A stretch of DNA of 9,325 nt from Actinomycetota bacterium (lineage in GTDB: Bacteria; Actinomycetota; Actinomycetes; Actinomycetales; Microbacteriaceae), in the NCBI GenBank assembly GCA_009703465.1, contig WLGC01000021.1:1-9325 (forward strand). Reading direction: 5' to 3'. A model generated the notes under the pieces. That model did no database searches. It had not been told where the DNA came from and saw nothing but the letters and a program-made list of their open reading frames with translations. This document shows, one piece after another, positions 1-7,547 of the stretch. Position 1 is the stretch's first letter; each line of letters opens with the position of its first letter. Position numbers and translations under genes: made by a program.

Positions 1-324
1 GGAAACAAAAAAGCAGATGGACTTAGATTCATGGTGGTACCAGGCTCTGCCAGAGTTAGATTGCAGGCTGAATCAGAAGGCCTAGATAAAATTTTCAAAG
101 ACTTTGGCGCTGAGTGGCGATTTGCCGGTTGCTCAATGTGTCTTGGTATGAACCCTGACCAGCTAGCTGCTGGCGAACGAGCAGCATCCACATCAAACAG
201 AAACTTTGAGGGACGCCAGGGTAAAGGTGCACGCACTCACCTTGTCTCACCCTTGGTTGCCGCAGCAACAGCTATTCGCGGCACGCTTTCTTCACCAGCG
301 GATCTAGTTGGCGGTGAAAACTAA
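1..324 (+). CDS. leuC: 3-isopropylmalate dehydratase large subunit, C-terminal part
   Basis: This is the 3' end of the large subunit of isopropylmalate isomerase. With LeuD it converts 2-isopropylmalate to 3-isopropylmalate in cytoplasmic leucine biosynthesis. The frame is open from base 1 and gives 107 residues before TAA at 322-324, so the 5' part lies outside the window. Visible family signatures are VPGSARVR near residues 14-20, [11 protein letters not shown] at 43-53, whose two cysteines (44 and 47) are expected ligands of the [4Fe-4S] cluster of the aconitase family, and [17 protein letters not shown] at 58-74. These are intact and typical. The stop overlaps the leuD start (TAATG), so the two subunits are probably translationally coupled, as fits a heterodimer. 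An internal ATG at 31 is not the real start, because conserved sequence continues upstream of it. Confidence 0.96.
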   Translation, partial: GNKKADGLRFMVVPGSARVRLQAESEGLDKIFKDFGAEWRFAGCSMCLGMNPDQLAAGERAASTSNRNFEGRQGKGARTHLVSPLVAAATAIRGTLSSPADLVGGEN

Positions 325-923
325 TGGAAAAGTTTGAAGAATTTACCGGCATTGCCGTTCCGCTTAGGCGTTCAAATGTTGACACCGATCAAATAATTCC
401 GGCGGTTTATCTAAAGCGAATTACAAAAACTGGATTTGAAGATGCACTTTTTTCTGCTTGGCGAAATGACCCAGAGTTTGTCCTAAATCAAGAGGCCTAC
501 AAAAATGGCCAGGTTCTGGTTGCTGGCCCAGATTTCGGCACCGGCTCATCAAGAGAGCATGCGGTTTGGGCACTTCGCGACTATGGTTTCCGCGCTGTTT
601 TTTCTAGTAAGTTTGCAGATATATTTTTGGGCAACTCCGGTAAGCAAGGTTTAGTTGCCGGCGTAATCAGTGAAGCTGATACCGAAAAACTCTGGGAAGC
701 AATTGAGGCAAACCCTGGTGTTTCAATCACCGTCAATCTGGTTGAGCAAACTGCAAGTATCGGTTCGCTAAAGGTTAGTTTTGAAATTGATGACTACACC
801 AAGTGGCGCTTGCTAGAAGGTCTTGATGACATTGGCCTGACACTAAGAGATGAGCCAGCAATAACAAGTTTTGAAAAAGAACGTGGTTCTTGGATGCCAA
901 AAACGATTCCAGCGAGGACCTAA
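324..923 (+). CDS. leuD: 3-isopropylmalate dehydratase small subunit
   Basis: This is the small (swivel-domain) subunit of isopropylmalate isomerase, partner of LeuC in leucine biosynthesis. It has 199 residues, the usual length for bacterial LeuD. Signatures are [15 protein letters not shown] at 18-32, the substrate-loop motif [15 protein letters not shown] at 70-84, and FADIF followed by NSGKQGL at 97-110. The ATG overlaps the leuC stop by one base (TAATG at 322-326). A clear independent ribosome binding site is not obvious (only GGCGGTGA-like sequence upstream), so translation probably depends on leuC. The last codons of leuD carry the Shine-Dalgarno sequence of murA. No anomaly is seen. 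Confidence 0.97.
   Translation: MEKFEEFTGIAVPLRRSNVDTDQIIPAVYLKRITKTGFEDALFSAWRNDPEFVLNQEAYKNGQVLVAGPDFGTGSSREHAVWALRDYGFRAVFSSKFADIFLGNSGKQGLVAGVISEADTEKLWEAIEANPGVSITVNLVEQTASIGSLKVSFEIDDYTKWRLLEGLDDIGLTLRDEPAITSFEKERGSWMPKTIPART
914..918 (+). promoter_or_regulatory. ribosome binding site that fixes the murA TTG start
   Basis: GAGGA lies inside the last codons of leuD, with 9 nt between it and the TTG at 928. It is the best Shine-Dalgarno match near the 5' end of murA. It supports the non-ATG start at 928 over the longer open frame that begins at 871. Confidence 0.7.
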
Positions 924-927
924 AAAC

Positions 928-2241
928 TTGAGTCAAATTACAGTAACCGGCGGTAAGCCGCTAGTTGGTCGCGTGGACATTAAGGGTGCAAAAAACCTTG
1001 TCACCAAGGCCATGGTGGCTGCCCTGCTGGGGGAGAGCCCAAGCATCCTAAGAGACGTTCCGTTCATTAGCGATGTTGAAATTGTGTCCAGGTTGCTGCA
1101 ACTGCACGGCGTCAAAATTGAGCACTCCGCTGATGGAGTCATGCATCTTGATCCAAGCAATGTTGCTTCGGCAAGAATGATTGACATTGACGCGCACGCT
1201 GGATCTTCTAGAATCCCAATTCTTTTTTGCGGTCCGCTACTGCATCGCCTCGGTGAAGCATTTATTCCAGGCCTTGGTGGTTGCCACATTGGCGATCGTC
1301 CAATTGATTACCACTTTGAGGTGCTTAGAAAATTCGGCGCTGTTATTGAAGAACTTGAAAATGGAACCCGTCTGTCAGCTCCAAAGGGATTGAAGGGTGC
1401 AAAAATTAGCCTCCCTTATCCTTCGGTAGGGGCGACCGAGCAGGTGCTTCTAACGGCAACTAGAGCCCAGGGCATCACAGAGCTAACCGGTGCGGCAATC
1501 GAACCAGAAATTATGGATTTGATTAGCATTCTCCAAAAAATGGGTGCAATTATTTCGGTGGATACCGATCGAGTGATTCGAATTGAGGGAGTCGCTGAAT
1601 TAAACGGCTTTGATCACCGAGCACTGTTTGATCGCAACGAGGCAGCTTCTTGGGCCTGTGCCGCATTGGCGACCAAGGGAGAAATTTTTGTTGGTGGCGC
1701 GCGTCAGCAAGAAATGTCTATGTTCCTAAATGTATTTAGGAAAGTTGGTGGTGCTTTTGAAATTCAAGATGATGGCATTCGCTTCTACCACCCAGGCGGA
1801 GATCTTCGTCCGGTAGTTCTTGAAACAGATGTGCATCCAGGCTTTATGACTGATTGGCAGCAGCCACTGGTGGTAGCCCTTACCCAGGCAAAAGGTCTTT
1901 CAATCATTCATGAAACTGTTTATGAAAACAGGTTTGGATTTACCGACGCGCTGGTGCAAATGGGAGCGCAAATTCAGATCTATCGCGAGTGCCTTGGCGG
2001 TACCGCCTGTCGCTTTGGACAGCGCAATTTCAACCACTCAGCGGTTATCTCTGGCCCAACCGAACTAAAGGCAGCTGACATCAGAGTTCCTGATTTGCGA
2101 GGTGGCTTTAGTCACATGGTGGCTGCCCTTGCTGCCCAGGGCACATCAGTAGTCACAAACGTTCAGTTGATTTCCAGAGGCTACGAGCACTTCTTGCAAA
2201 AGCTCACTGACCTTGGTGCCGACTTCACCTACAGCGAGTAA
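928..2241 (+). CDS. murA: UDP-N-acetylglucosamine 1-carboxyvinyltransferase
   Basis: MurA transfers enolpyruvate from phosphoenolpyruvate to UDP-GlcNAc, the first committed step of peptidoglycan precursor synthesis in the cytoplasm. From the TTG at 928 the product is 437 residues, normal for the EPSP-synthase fold. Visible active-site elements are GAKN at 20-23 (K22, N23), GGCHIGDRP at 117-125 with the catalytic-loop cysteine at 119 and R124, TD at 308-309 (equivalent of the E. coli general base D305), and DLR at 389-391. Cysteine at 119 is the fosfomycin-sensitive state, unlike mycobacterial MurA, which has aspartate there. The start is chosen from the GAGGA site at 914-918 and because homology starts at SQITVTGGKPL; the frame is open back to 871 but that part is leuD sequence. 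It is 4 nt from leuD and 3 nt from the next gene. Confidence 0.95.
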   Translation: MSQITVTGGKPLVGRVDIKGAKNLVTKAMVAALLGESPSILRDVPFISDVEIVSRLLQLHGVKIEHSADGVMHLDPSNVASARMIDIDAHAGSSRIPILFCGPLLHRLGEAFIPGLGGCHIGDRPIDYHFEVLRKFGAVIEELENGTRLSAPKGLKGAKISLPYPSVGATEQVLLTATRAQGITELTGAAIEPEIMDLISILQKMGAIISVDTDRVIRIEGVAELNGFDHRALFDRNEAASWACAALATKGEIFVGGARQQEMSMFLNVFRKVGGAFEIQDDGIRFYHPGGDLRPVVLETDVHPGFMTDWQQPLVVALTQAKGLSIIHETVYENRFGFTDALVQMGAQIQIYRECLGGTACRFGQRNFNHSAVISGPTELKAADIRVPDLRGGFSHMVAALAAQGTSVVTNVQLISRGYEHFLQKLTDLGADFTYSE

Positions 2242-2244
2242 ATC

Positions 2245-3033
2245 ATGGCGAAATTAAAAAAAGAACTGCCAATGCCAAAAATCAACTCGAAAGAGATGCA
2301 TTTTTTCCTTGGTGTGATTGCTGCCATCCTGATGCCAATTGTTAGAAGCTTTTTCAAAGTTGTTCCTGAAGGAATCGAGAAGCTTCCAAAAAAAGGCCCA
2401 TATGTTTTAGTGATCAATCACGTCACCAACCTTGATGCCTTGGCGGTTGCCTACTTTGTCTATGCGCAATTGAAAAGAGCACCGCATTTCCTTGGTAAAG
2501 AAAGCTTGTTCCGGGTGCCGGTTATTGGCAGCATTCTCCGAGCTGCCGGTCAGATTCCGGTTTATCGAAGCGGTCACCGAAATGAAACTCCGCTTAAGGC
2601 CGCTCACGCATTCCTTAAGGCTGGCCACACCATCGCAATTTTCCCAGAGGGAACTCTCACTCGCGATCCAGAGCTTTGGCCGATGCGAGGTAGATCTGGA
2701 GCAATCCGTCTTGCTCTAGAAACTGGAGTGCCAGTCTTCCCAATTGGACAATGGGGTAGCGAACAGGTGCTGCCTCAGTACGGCAGCAGATTCAGGCCTG
2801 GTTTTTGGAAGCCGGTAAGAATTCTTGTTGGCGACGAGGTGCAGCTGAACAACTATCGAAAACGACAACTGAATCCAGATGAACTCGCCGAGGCAACCGC
2901 ACTGGTCATGTTTTCGATCACGGATTTAGTTGCTCAACTACGCGGACTACCAGCGCCAAAATCTCTTTGGGATCCAGCTCAAGCCGGCCAGGCAACCACT
3001 GGCAACTTCAAAAAAGTTAAGAGTAAAAAATGA
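2245..3033 (+). CDS. plsC: 1-acyl-sn-glycerol-3-phosphate acyltransferase (PlsC family)
   Basis: This 262-residue protein belongs to the PlsC/LPLAT acyltransferase family, which acylates lysophosphatidic acid to phosphatidic acid at the inner face of the membrane. The four family blocks are in order: NHVTNLD at 58-64 (catalytic H59 and D64 of the HX4D motif), GKESLF at 84-89, FPEGT at 133-137, and VPVFPIG at 162-168. A hydrophobic stretch at about 19-40 may anchor it to the membrane. The C-terminus is basic (KKVKSKK). The start follows the murA stop by 3 nt with only a weak GCGAG-like site, so coupling to murA is likely; a later ATG at 2272 is possible. Its last 4 nt overlap gpsA, whose product supplies the glycerol-3-phosphate backbone. 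The exact acyl acceptor cannot be read from sequence. Confidence 0.9.
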   Translation: MAKLKKELPMPKINSKEMHFFLGVIAAILMPIVRSFFKVVPEGIEKLPKKGPYVLVINHVTNLDALAVAYFVYAQLKRAPHFLGKESLFRVPVIGSILRAAGQIPVYRSGHRNETPLKAAHAFLKAGHTIAIFPEGTLTRDPELWPMRGRSGAIRLALETGVPVFPIGQWGSEQVLPQYGSRFRPGFWKPVRILVGDEVQLNNYRKRQLNPDELAEATALVMFSITDLVAQLRGLPAPKSLWDPAQAGQATTGNFKKVKSKK

Positions 3034-4034
3034 GCAAAATTGCAGTGATTGGTGCCGGCAGTTGGGGAACCACATTTGCCAAGGTACTTTCTGATAACCC
3101 CGATAACCAAGTAACTCTTTGGGCTAGAAGAGAAGAAATTGCCGCCGAAATAAACTCAGACCACCGAAACGGTGACTACCTGCCTGGAATTGTTCTACCG
3201 AATTCCCTAAAGGCATCTAGTGATATCAGCAAAGTTCTTTCCGGGGCTGAGCAGGTCTACATCTCGGTTCCATCCCAGGCGCTGCGTGAAAACCTGAGCC
3301 TGTGGGGAAGCCAGATAGACCCTCAGGCAATTGTGGTCAGCCTTATGAAGGGCGTTGAGCAAAACACCGGGCTTCGCATGAGTGAGGTTATTGCTGAGGT
3401 ACTCGAAATTGACGCCGAGAAAATTGTGGTTGTTTCAGGACCAAACCTGTCTTTGGAAATTGCTGCAGAGCAACCAACTGCATCGGTCGCTTCCAGCGAG
3501 GGTAAAGAAGCTCGCCTAGCTGTAGCCCAAGCTGCCAGCAATAATTACTTCACAGTCTTTACCAATAAGGACGTCATTGGTACTGAGTTCGGCGGCATCC
3601 TAAAGAATTTGATTGCTGTTGCAATCGGAATCGTAAATGGAGTTGGTTACGGCGAAAATACCAAGGCTTCAATTATGACTCGAGGTCTTTCAGAGCTAAC
3701 TCGTTTTGCTGTTGCCTACGGTGCCAAGAAAAAAACCATGGTTGGTCTTGCTGGTCTAGGCGATCTAATTGCCACCTCGGAATCACCGCTTTCAAGAAAT
3801 CACAAGGCCGGAGAAATGCTTGGCAAGGGCTACACCCTTCGAGAAGTACAAAAGCGAATGTCGCAAACTGCTGAGGGTCTTGCCTCGGTGGCACCGATTC
3901 TTCAACTAGCAGCAGCTAAGGGCGTTCGAATGCCAATTGTTGAACAGGTTCAGTTGGTGCTTGAGGGAAAAATGAATCCAAGAGATATTGCTCCTCACCT
4001 AACTCACGAAAAAGATGGCCCGTTGGGTGAGTGA
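3030..4034 (+). CDS. gpsA: NAD(P)+-dependent glycerol-3-phosphate dehydrogenase
   Basis: GpsA reduces dihydroxyacetone phosphate to sn-glycerol-3-phosphate, the backbone for phospholipids, in the cytoplasm. The 334-residue length is standard. The Rossmann nucleotide-binding motif GAGSWGTT is at 8-15. KGVE at 107-110 and SGPN at 136-139 follow, then the catalytic lysine in LKN (K192), the GENTKA motif at 208-213, TRGLSE at 217-222 and GLAGLGDLIAT at 239-249. Domains are complete and undisturbed. The ATG overlaps the plsC stop in an ATGA 4-nt overlap, a typical translational-coupling arrangement, and the stop overlaps the ddl ATG. Placement directly after an acyltransferase gene puts two phospholipid steps together. 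Confidence 0.97.
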   Translation: MSKIAVIGAGSWGTTFAKVLSDNPDNQVTLWARREEIAAEINSDHRNGDYLPGIVLPNSLKASSDISKVLSGAEQVYISVPSQALRENLSLWGSQIDPQAIVVSLMKGVEQNTGLRMSEVIAEVLEIDAEKIVVVSGPNLSLEIAAEQPTASVASSEGKEARLAVAQAASNNYFTVFTNKDVIGTEFGGILKNLIAVAIGIVNGVGYGENTKASIMTRGLSELTRFAVAYGAKKKTMVGLAGLGDLIATSESPLSRNHKAGEMLGKGYTLREVQKRMSQTAEGLASVAPILQLAAAKGVRMPIVEQVQLVLEGKMNPRDIAPHLTHEKDGPLGE

Positions 4035-5122
4035 TGAAAAAAACTAGGGTAGTAATTCTCTTTGGTGGAAAATCTAGTGAGCACTCTATTTCCTGCGCAA
4101 CTGCTGCCGGCGTTCTAGGAGCAATCGATAGAAATAAGTACGAGGTCATTCCGATTGGTATCACCAAGCAGGGGATCTTTGTCCCGGCGCAAGATAATGT
4201 TGAGCGCTGGGCTCTAAGAGCCGGTGAACTTGCCACTGTCAGCGATGAAGGATCTCGGATTGATTTTTCTATGGATGGCTCCAAGGAAATTTTTGAAACC
4301 CAACCAAACGGCAGCAGAAAATCTATCGGCATCGTTGATGTTGTTTTTCCGGTTCTGCACGGGCCATTTGGTGAAGACGGAACAATCCAAGGCTTTCTAG
4401 AACTAGCTGGTTTTCCCTATGTGGGTAACGGTGTCCTAGCATCAGCTGCTGGCATGGATAAGGAATTCACCAAGGCTCTTTTTCAAGCAGCTGGTATTCC
4501 AGTTACTGAGCACGTTGTTCTCACCGAAGGTGACTGGCTGGCTGATCCTGAATCAGCACTTGAAAAAGTTAGGAAACTTGGGGACTTGCCTCTGTTTGTG
4601 AAGCCAGCAAGAGCTGGTTCATCGGTTGGTGTTTCAAAAGTTTCAAACTGGAATGATTTTGAAAACGCTCTGGCTATCGCCTTTGAGCAAGACAGCAAAC
4701 TTGTTGTTGAACGCCAGGTAGTCGGTAGAGAGCTTGAGTGCGCGGTCCTAGACGGATTCGATGCAGCAGCGCCAAGAGTTTCTATTGCCGGTGAAATTGT
4801 TGTTCACGGTCGAGAGTTTTATGATTTTGAAGCTAAGTATCAGGACAAGGATGCAGTAGAGCTAATCATTCCGGCCAAAATTTCTGCTGCCGAACTTTCT
4901 GAAATGCAAAAAATTGCTAGCCGTGCCTTTAGGGCTATCGGTGGATCCGGATTAGCAAGAGTTGATTTTTTCCTAACCGAAAAGGGATTCTTGGTGAATG
5001 AAATAAACACCATGCCGGGTTTCACACCGATTTCAATGTTTCCGGCGCTTTGGCAGGAATCTGGAATTAGCTACCCAGAGCTTATTGATGAATTAATTGG
5101 CCTCGCACTTGCTAAGCACTAA
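4034..5122 (+). CDS. ddl: D-alanine--D-alanine ligase
   Basis: Ddl is an ATP-grasp enzyme that joins two D-alanines, making the dipeptide that ends the peptidoglycan pentapeptide. From the ATG at 4034 it is 362 residues. Motifs are GGKSSEHSIS at 11-20 (E16 expected to contact substrate), HGPFGEDGTIQG at 109-120, KPARAGSSVGVSKV at 190-203, EAKY at 266-269 in the omega loop, and DFF at 311-313 with NEINTMPGF at 322-330 (D311, E323 and N325 expected metal ligands). The tyrosine at 269 corresponds to the residue kept in D-Ala-D-Ala enzymes and lost in VanA-type D-Ala-D-Lac ligases, so ordinary vancomycin-sensitive chemistry is expected. A GTG at 4031 would add one residue; ATG is preferred for the TGATG overlap with gpsA. 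It is the last gene of the plus-strand run. Confidence 0.96.
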   Translation: MKKTRVVILFGGKSSEHSISCATAAGVLGAIDRNKYEVIPIGITKQGIFVPAQDNVERWALRAGELATVSDEGSRIDFSMDGSKEIFETQPNGSRKSIGIVDVVFPVLHGPFGEDGTIQGFLELAGFPYVGNGVLASAAGMDKEFTKALFQAAGIPVTEHVVLTEGDWLADPESALEKVRKLGDLPLFVKPARAGSSVGVSKVSNWNDFENALAIAFEQDSKLVVERQVVGRELECAVLDGFDAAAPRVSIAGEIVVHGREFYDFEAKYQDKDAVELIIPAKISAAELSEMQKIASRAFRAIGGSGLARVDFFLTEKGFLVNEINTMPGFTPISMFPALWQESGISYPELIDELIGLALAKH

Positions 5123-5137
5123 CAAAACAAAACTTAG

Positions 5138-5593
5138 CTAGCCGGTGCAGAGCTTTGTCGGCTCAATATTTTGCACCGCCGCAGCGAGGGTCTCAAGCGC
5201 GGTTACTCCCGCAACAACATTTGAGTCCACGATAATTTCGGTTGCCGGTGTTCGGCCGAAGCTAATAAAGCGATAACTTGGTGCCTGAGTTTCATCTACC
5301 AGCCAGTCAACATCCCCGGCAGTGACGCAGGGAAGTGTGCTAACTAGGACTGGCTCTAAGCCACAGCGAAGGATTACCGCAGCTGGATCTCCCCAAGCAG
5401 CAGTCGCCTGAGCATTGGTACTTCTTTTTGCGAAGGCATCAATTGAGTCAGGTAAACGAACCGAAATCTCGGCACAGTTAGGGTCATTTGCCAAAGGGGC
5501 CGCCTCGAGGCTGACAATCGGGGAGCAGCCGGTAAGTAGCAATGCTCCAGTTAGGCAAATAGCCAAAGAGCTAGCTGTGTTGGATATCTTCAT
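5138..5593 (-). CDS. DUF3515-family lipoprotein
   Basis: This is a predicted exported lipoprotein of unknown function, 151 residues from the ATG at 5593. The N-terminus has one lysine, a hydrophobic segment and the lipobox LTGC, with the lipidated cysteine at 23, so the mature protein should be tethered to the outer face of the membrane. The rest matches the actinobacterial DUF3515 family as I recall it: an AAWGDPAAVILRCG segment at about 66-78 and a GDVDWLV segment near 93-99. Four more cysteines (40, 77, 89, 149) could form two disulfides; that is inference. A TTG at 5599 would add two residues and has an AAAGG 7 nt upstream, so the start is uncertain; the ATG fits a leaderless transcript. 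It lies opposite to ddl and thiL, with 15 nt to the ddl stop. I do not assign a function. Confidence 0.85.
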   Translation of the reverse strand: MKISNTASSLAICLTGALLLTGCSPIVSLEAAPLANDPNCAEISVRLPDSIDAFAKRSTNAQATAAWGDPAAVILRCGLEPVLVSTLPCVTAGDVDWLVDETQAPSYRFISFGRTPATEIIVDSNVVAGVTALETLAAAVQNIEPTKLCTG

Positions 5594-5600
5594 CTCCAAC

Positions 5601-5606
5601 AGGCTA
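5601..5606 (-). promoter_or_regulatory. putative -10 box for the DUF3515 gene
   Basis: Read on the minus strand this is TAGCCT, a TANNNT actinobacterial -10 pattern. It lies 7 nt before the ATG at 5593, the spacing expected when transcription begins at the start codon. No convincing -35 hexamer is seen. It overlaps the putative thiL -10 on the other strand by two bases. Confidence 0.4.
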
Positions 5607-5610
5607 CCTT
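5605..5610 (+). promoter_or_regulatory. putative -10 box for thiL (leaderless geometry)
   Basis: TACCTT fits TANNNT and is followed by exactly 6 nt before the GTG at 5617, so the predicted transcription start is the start codon itself. A weak TTGGAT at 5580-5585 would give a long 19-nt spacer. An in-frame TGA at 5611-5613 rules out a start further upstream, which supports a leaderless mRNA. Confidence 0.45.
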
Positions 5611-5616
5611 TGAAAT

Positions 5617-6594
5617 GTGTCTAAAGCAGAAACCATTGGCTCTCTCGGAGAAAACGAGAGCCTGAAAAGAACCATCGCTAGATTGAGTGCATCTGATTTT
5701 GCGCTTGTTGGTCCAGGCGATGACGCAGCAGTGATTTCGGCACCGGACGCAAGATTTGTGGTCACCACCGATACCTTGATCGAAAATCACGATTTCAAAC
5801 TTAACTGGTCCAGCGGCTACGACCTGGGCTGGAAAGCGGTGGCCAGTAATTTGGCCGATGTTGCGGCTATGGGTGCCACTCCCACCGCCCTTGTCGTCGC
5901 GGTAACCGCCCCGCCAGAAACCTTAGTTTCATGGCTTGAATCATTTGCCGATGGACTGCGAGAAGCCTGTGAGCAACTTGCACCGGGTTGCGGAGTAGTT
6001 GGCGGTGATCTAGCAGCAAGTAATCAGATGATGGTTTCGGTGGCAGCCCATGGATCACTCGATGGCCGTGAGCCAGTGCTTAGAAGCGGGGCAAAAGCAG
6101 GGAATGTAATTGCCGTTGCCGGAACCTTAGGAAAAGCTGCAGCCGGATTGGCACTTTTGCAAAGCGAAAACAAAGATGCCATTTCGGCCTACGACAACTT
6201 GGTCAATATTCAACTACGGCCAAACCCACCGATTTCTTCTGGTGTAGCAGCCGCAATTGCAGGGGCCACCTCAATGCTTGATGTCTCCGACGGACTAGCA
6301 AAAGATGCCAGCAGAATTGCAAAAGCATCTAATGTTTCAATTCAAATTGATCCACTGATGCTGCAGGGCTTTGAAGCGGTGCTTGAAGAAGCTGCTCGGG
6401 CCATTGGGTCAAGTGAATCTGACTGGGTACTTTTTGGCGGCGAAGATCACGCGTTGCTAGCGACATTTCCAACCGATGCAGAACTGCCAAGAGAGTTCAA
6501 ACCCATTGGAGTTGTTCTCGAACAATCAGCAACACCAGTTACTTTGGGTGTTAAGCCATTACCTGAAAAAGGCTGGGATTCGGTTACCGGCTAA
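5617..6594 (+). CDS. thiL: thiamine-phosphate kinase
   Basis: ThiL phosphorylates thiamine monophosphate to thiamine pyrophosphate, the last step of cofactor synthesis in the cytoplasm. The 325-residue protein has the AIR-synthase/ThiL two-domain layout: GPGDDAAV at 32-39, TTDTLIEN at 50-57, DLGWKAVASNLADVAAMGA at 69-87 (metal and nucleotide contacts), GGDLAAS at 129-135, RSGAKAGNVIAVAGTLG at 156-172, MLDVSDGLAKD at 220-230 and FGGEDHALL at 273-281. All are intact. The GTG at 5617 is the first possible start after an in-frame TGA at 5611, and no Shine-Dalgarno sequence precedes it. It diverges from the DUF3515 gene with 23 nt between starts and converges on dapD with only 4 nt between stops. 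Confidence 0.95.
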   Translation: MSKAETIGSLGENESLKRTIARLSASDFALVGPGDDAAVISAPDARFVVTTDTLIENHDFKLNWSSGYDLGWKAVASNLADVAAMGATPTALVVAVTAPPETLVSWLESFADGLREACEQLAPGCGVVGGDLAASNQMMVSVAAHGSLDGREPVLRSGAKAGNVIAVAGTLGKAAAGLALLQSENKDAISAYDNLVNIQLRPNPPISSGVAAAIAGATSMLDVSDGLAKDASRIAKASNVSIQIDPLMLQGFEAVLEEAARAIGSSESDWVLFGGEDHALLATFPTDAELPREFKPIGVVLEQSATPVTLGVKPLPEKGWDSVTG

Positions 6595-6605
6595 ACTCTT
6601 AGCCG
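6588..6605. terminator. hairpin holding both stop codons of thiL and dapD
   Basis: CGGCTAA (6588-6594) pairs perfectly with TTAGCCG (6599-6605) around the loop ACTC, giving a 7-bp stem readable on both strands. The thiL TAA (6592-6594) is in one arm and the dapD stop (complement of 6599-6601) in the other. No U-tract follows on either side, so it is not a classical intrinsic terminator. It could still act as a U-less terminator or an mRNA end stabiliser at this convergent junction. Confidence 0.4.
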
Positions 6606-7540
6606 TGCAAAATGCTGTTGAGCGTAACCCCGGCGCCAGTTCTAGGAAGCACCTCTACTCGGCCAGTCACAGAATTTCTTCTGAACAAAAGATTTGCAAC
6701 TCCTGAAAGTTCAGCTGCCTTTGCGCTTCGCTCACCTTGATTGTCAATAATTGTGACCTTGGTACCGGCAGTCACATAGAGACCAGCTTCAACCACAGAA
6801 TCTTCACCAATTGATATGCCTACTCCAGAATTAGCACCCAGCAGTGCACGGGCACCAATTTCAACGCGCTCTTTTCCACCACCGGAAAGTGTTCCCATGA
6901 TTGAGGCACCGCCACCAATGTCTGCACCGTCACCAACAACAACACCCTGGGAGATTCTTCCCTCAACCATTGAGGTACCCAGTGTTCCGGCATTGAAATT
7001 CACAAAGCCCTCGTGCATGATTGTGGTCCCAGGGGATAGGTAAGCGCCTAGTCGAACCCTAGAGGCGTCGGCGATGCGAACTTTTTTAGGAGTCACATAG
7101 TCAACTAGTCGAGGAAATTTATCAATTGCATAAACGCTGATTCCGGCCTTTGTAAGAGCAGGACGCAATTCATCGAGTTCATCCACTGCAACCGGGCCAA
7201 CGTTAGTGAAGGCTACAATCGGCAGATTAGGAATCAGCCCCTCAAGATTTATGCTGTTTGGTTTCACCAAGAGGCGAGAAAGTAGGTGCAGCCTCAGGTA
7301 GGCATCCGCAGTACTTGACACCGCAGCAGTGAGATCAATTTCGGTGTGCACCACCTTGGTGGTTACTCGGCGAAGCGCATCGGCTCCAGCCATAGCGGCT
7401 AAATCGGCGCTTTGCTTTTTTACATCTACCTCGGAAGACTGGCCAAGCTGAGGCTGTGGGTATAAAACATCCAAAACTGAGCCGTCAGCAGCTAGCGTTG
7501 CTAGCCCCAAGCCCCAGGCACTGCCCTCTAAGTACGTCAT
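6599..7540 (-). CDS. dapD: 2,3,4,5-tetrahydropyridine-2,6-dicarboxylate N-succinyltransferase
   Basis: DapD adds a succinyl group from succinyl-CoA to tetrahydrodipicolinate in the lysine/diaminopimelate pathway. The 313-residue sequence is of the actinobacterial type known from Mycobacterium tuberculosis rather than the shorter E. coli type. After an N-terminal domain comes a left-handed beta-helix of hexapeptide repeats from about 160: [14 protein letters not shown] at 161-174, [17 protein letters not shown] at 181-197 (E193 matches the proposed catalytic glutamate of the mycobacterial enzyme), [20 protein letters not shown] at 203-222 and LLGANSG at 233-239. The family acts as a trimer. 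The ATG has no Shine-Dalgarno sequence but follows a TAACCT box by 7 nt. It diverges from dapE, which removes the succinyl group two steps later. Confidence 0.96.
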   Translation of the reverse strand: MTYLEGSAWGLGLATLAADGSVLDVLYPQPQLGQSSEVDVKKQSADLAAMAGADALRRVTTKVVHTEIDLTAAVSSTADAYLRLHLLSRLLVKPNSINLEGLIPNLPIVAFTNVGPVAVDELDELRPALTKAGISVYAIDKFPRLVDYVTPKKVRIADASRVRLGAYLSPGTTIMHEGFVNFNAGTLGTSMVEGRISQGVVVGDGADIGGGASIMGTLSGGGKERVEIGARALLGANSGVGISIGEDSVVEAGLYVTAGTKVTIIDNQGERSAKAAELSGVANLLFRRNSVTGRVEVLPRTGAGVTLNSILHG

Positions 7541-7547
7541 GAATACA

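Noticed and set aside
871..927. N-terminal extension of murA from an upstream TTG at 871
   Set aside because: This part overlaps the conserved leuD C-terminus. MurA homology begins at 928, and GAGGA at 914-918 is well placed for that start.
933..1289. 118-codon open frame on the minus strand inside murA
   Set aside because: It is antisense to a clearly conserved gene, its translation has no recognisable family features, and no promoter or ribosome binding site stands out.
3916..4332. 138-codon open frame on the minus strand across the gpsA/ddl junction
   Set aside because: Both genes underneath are intact and conserved. The antisense product resembles no known family and looks like a chance frame.
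5111..5138. Inverted repeat GCTAAG/CTTAGC between the ddl and DUF3515 stop codons
   Set aside because: The stem is only 6 bp, the loop is 16 nt and there is no U-tract next to it on the plus strand. A T-rich stretch follows the DUF3515 stop on the minus strand, but the hairpin before it is too weak to call a terminator.
5594..5599. TTG at 5599 as the DUF3515 start
   Set aside because: AAAGG is 7 nt upstream, so it stays possible. The ATG at 5593 was preferred for its TANNNT spacing and common start codon; the difference is two residues.
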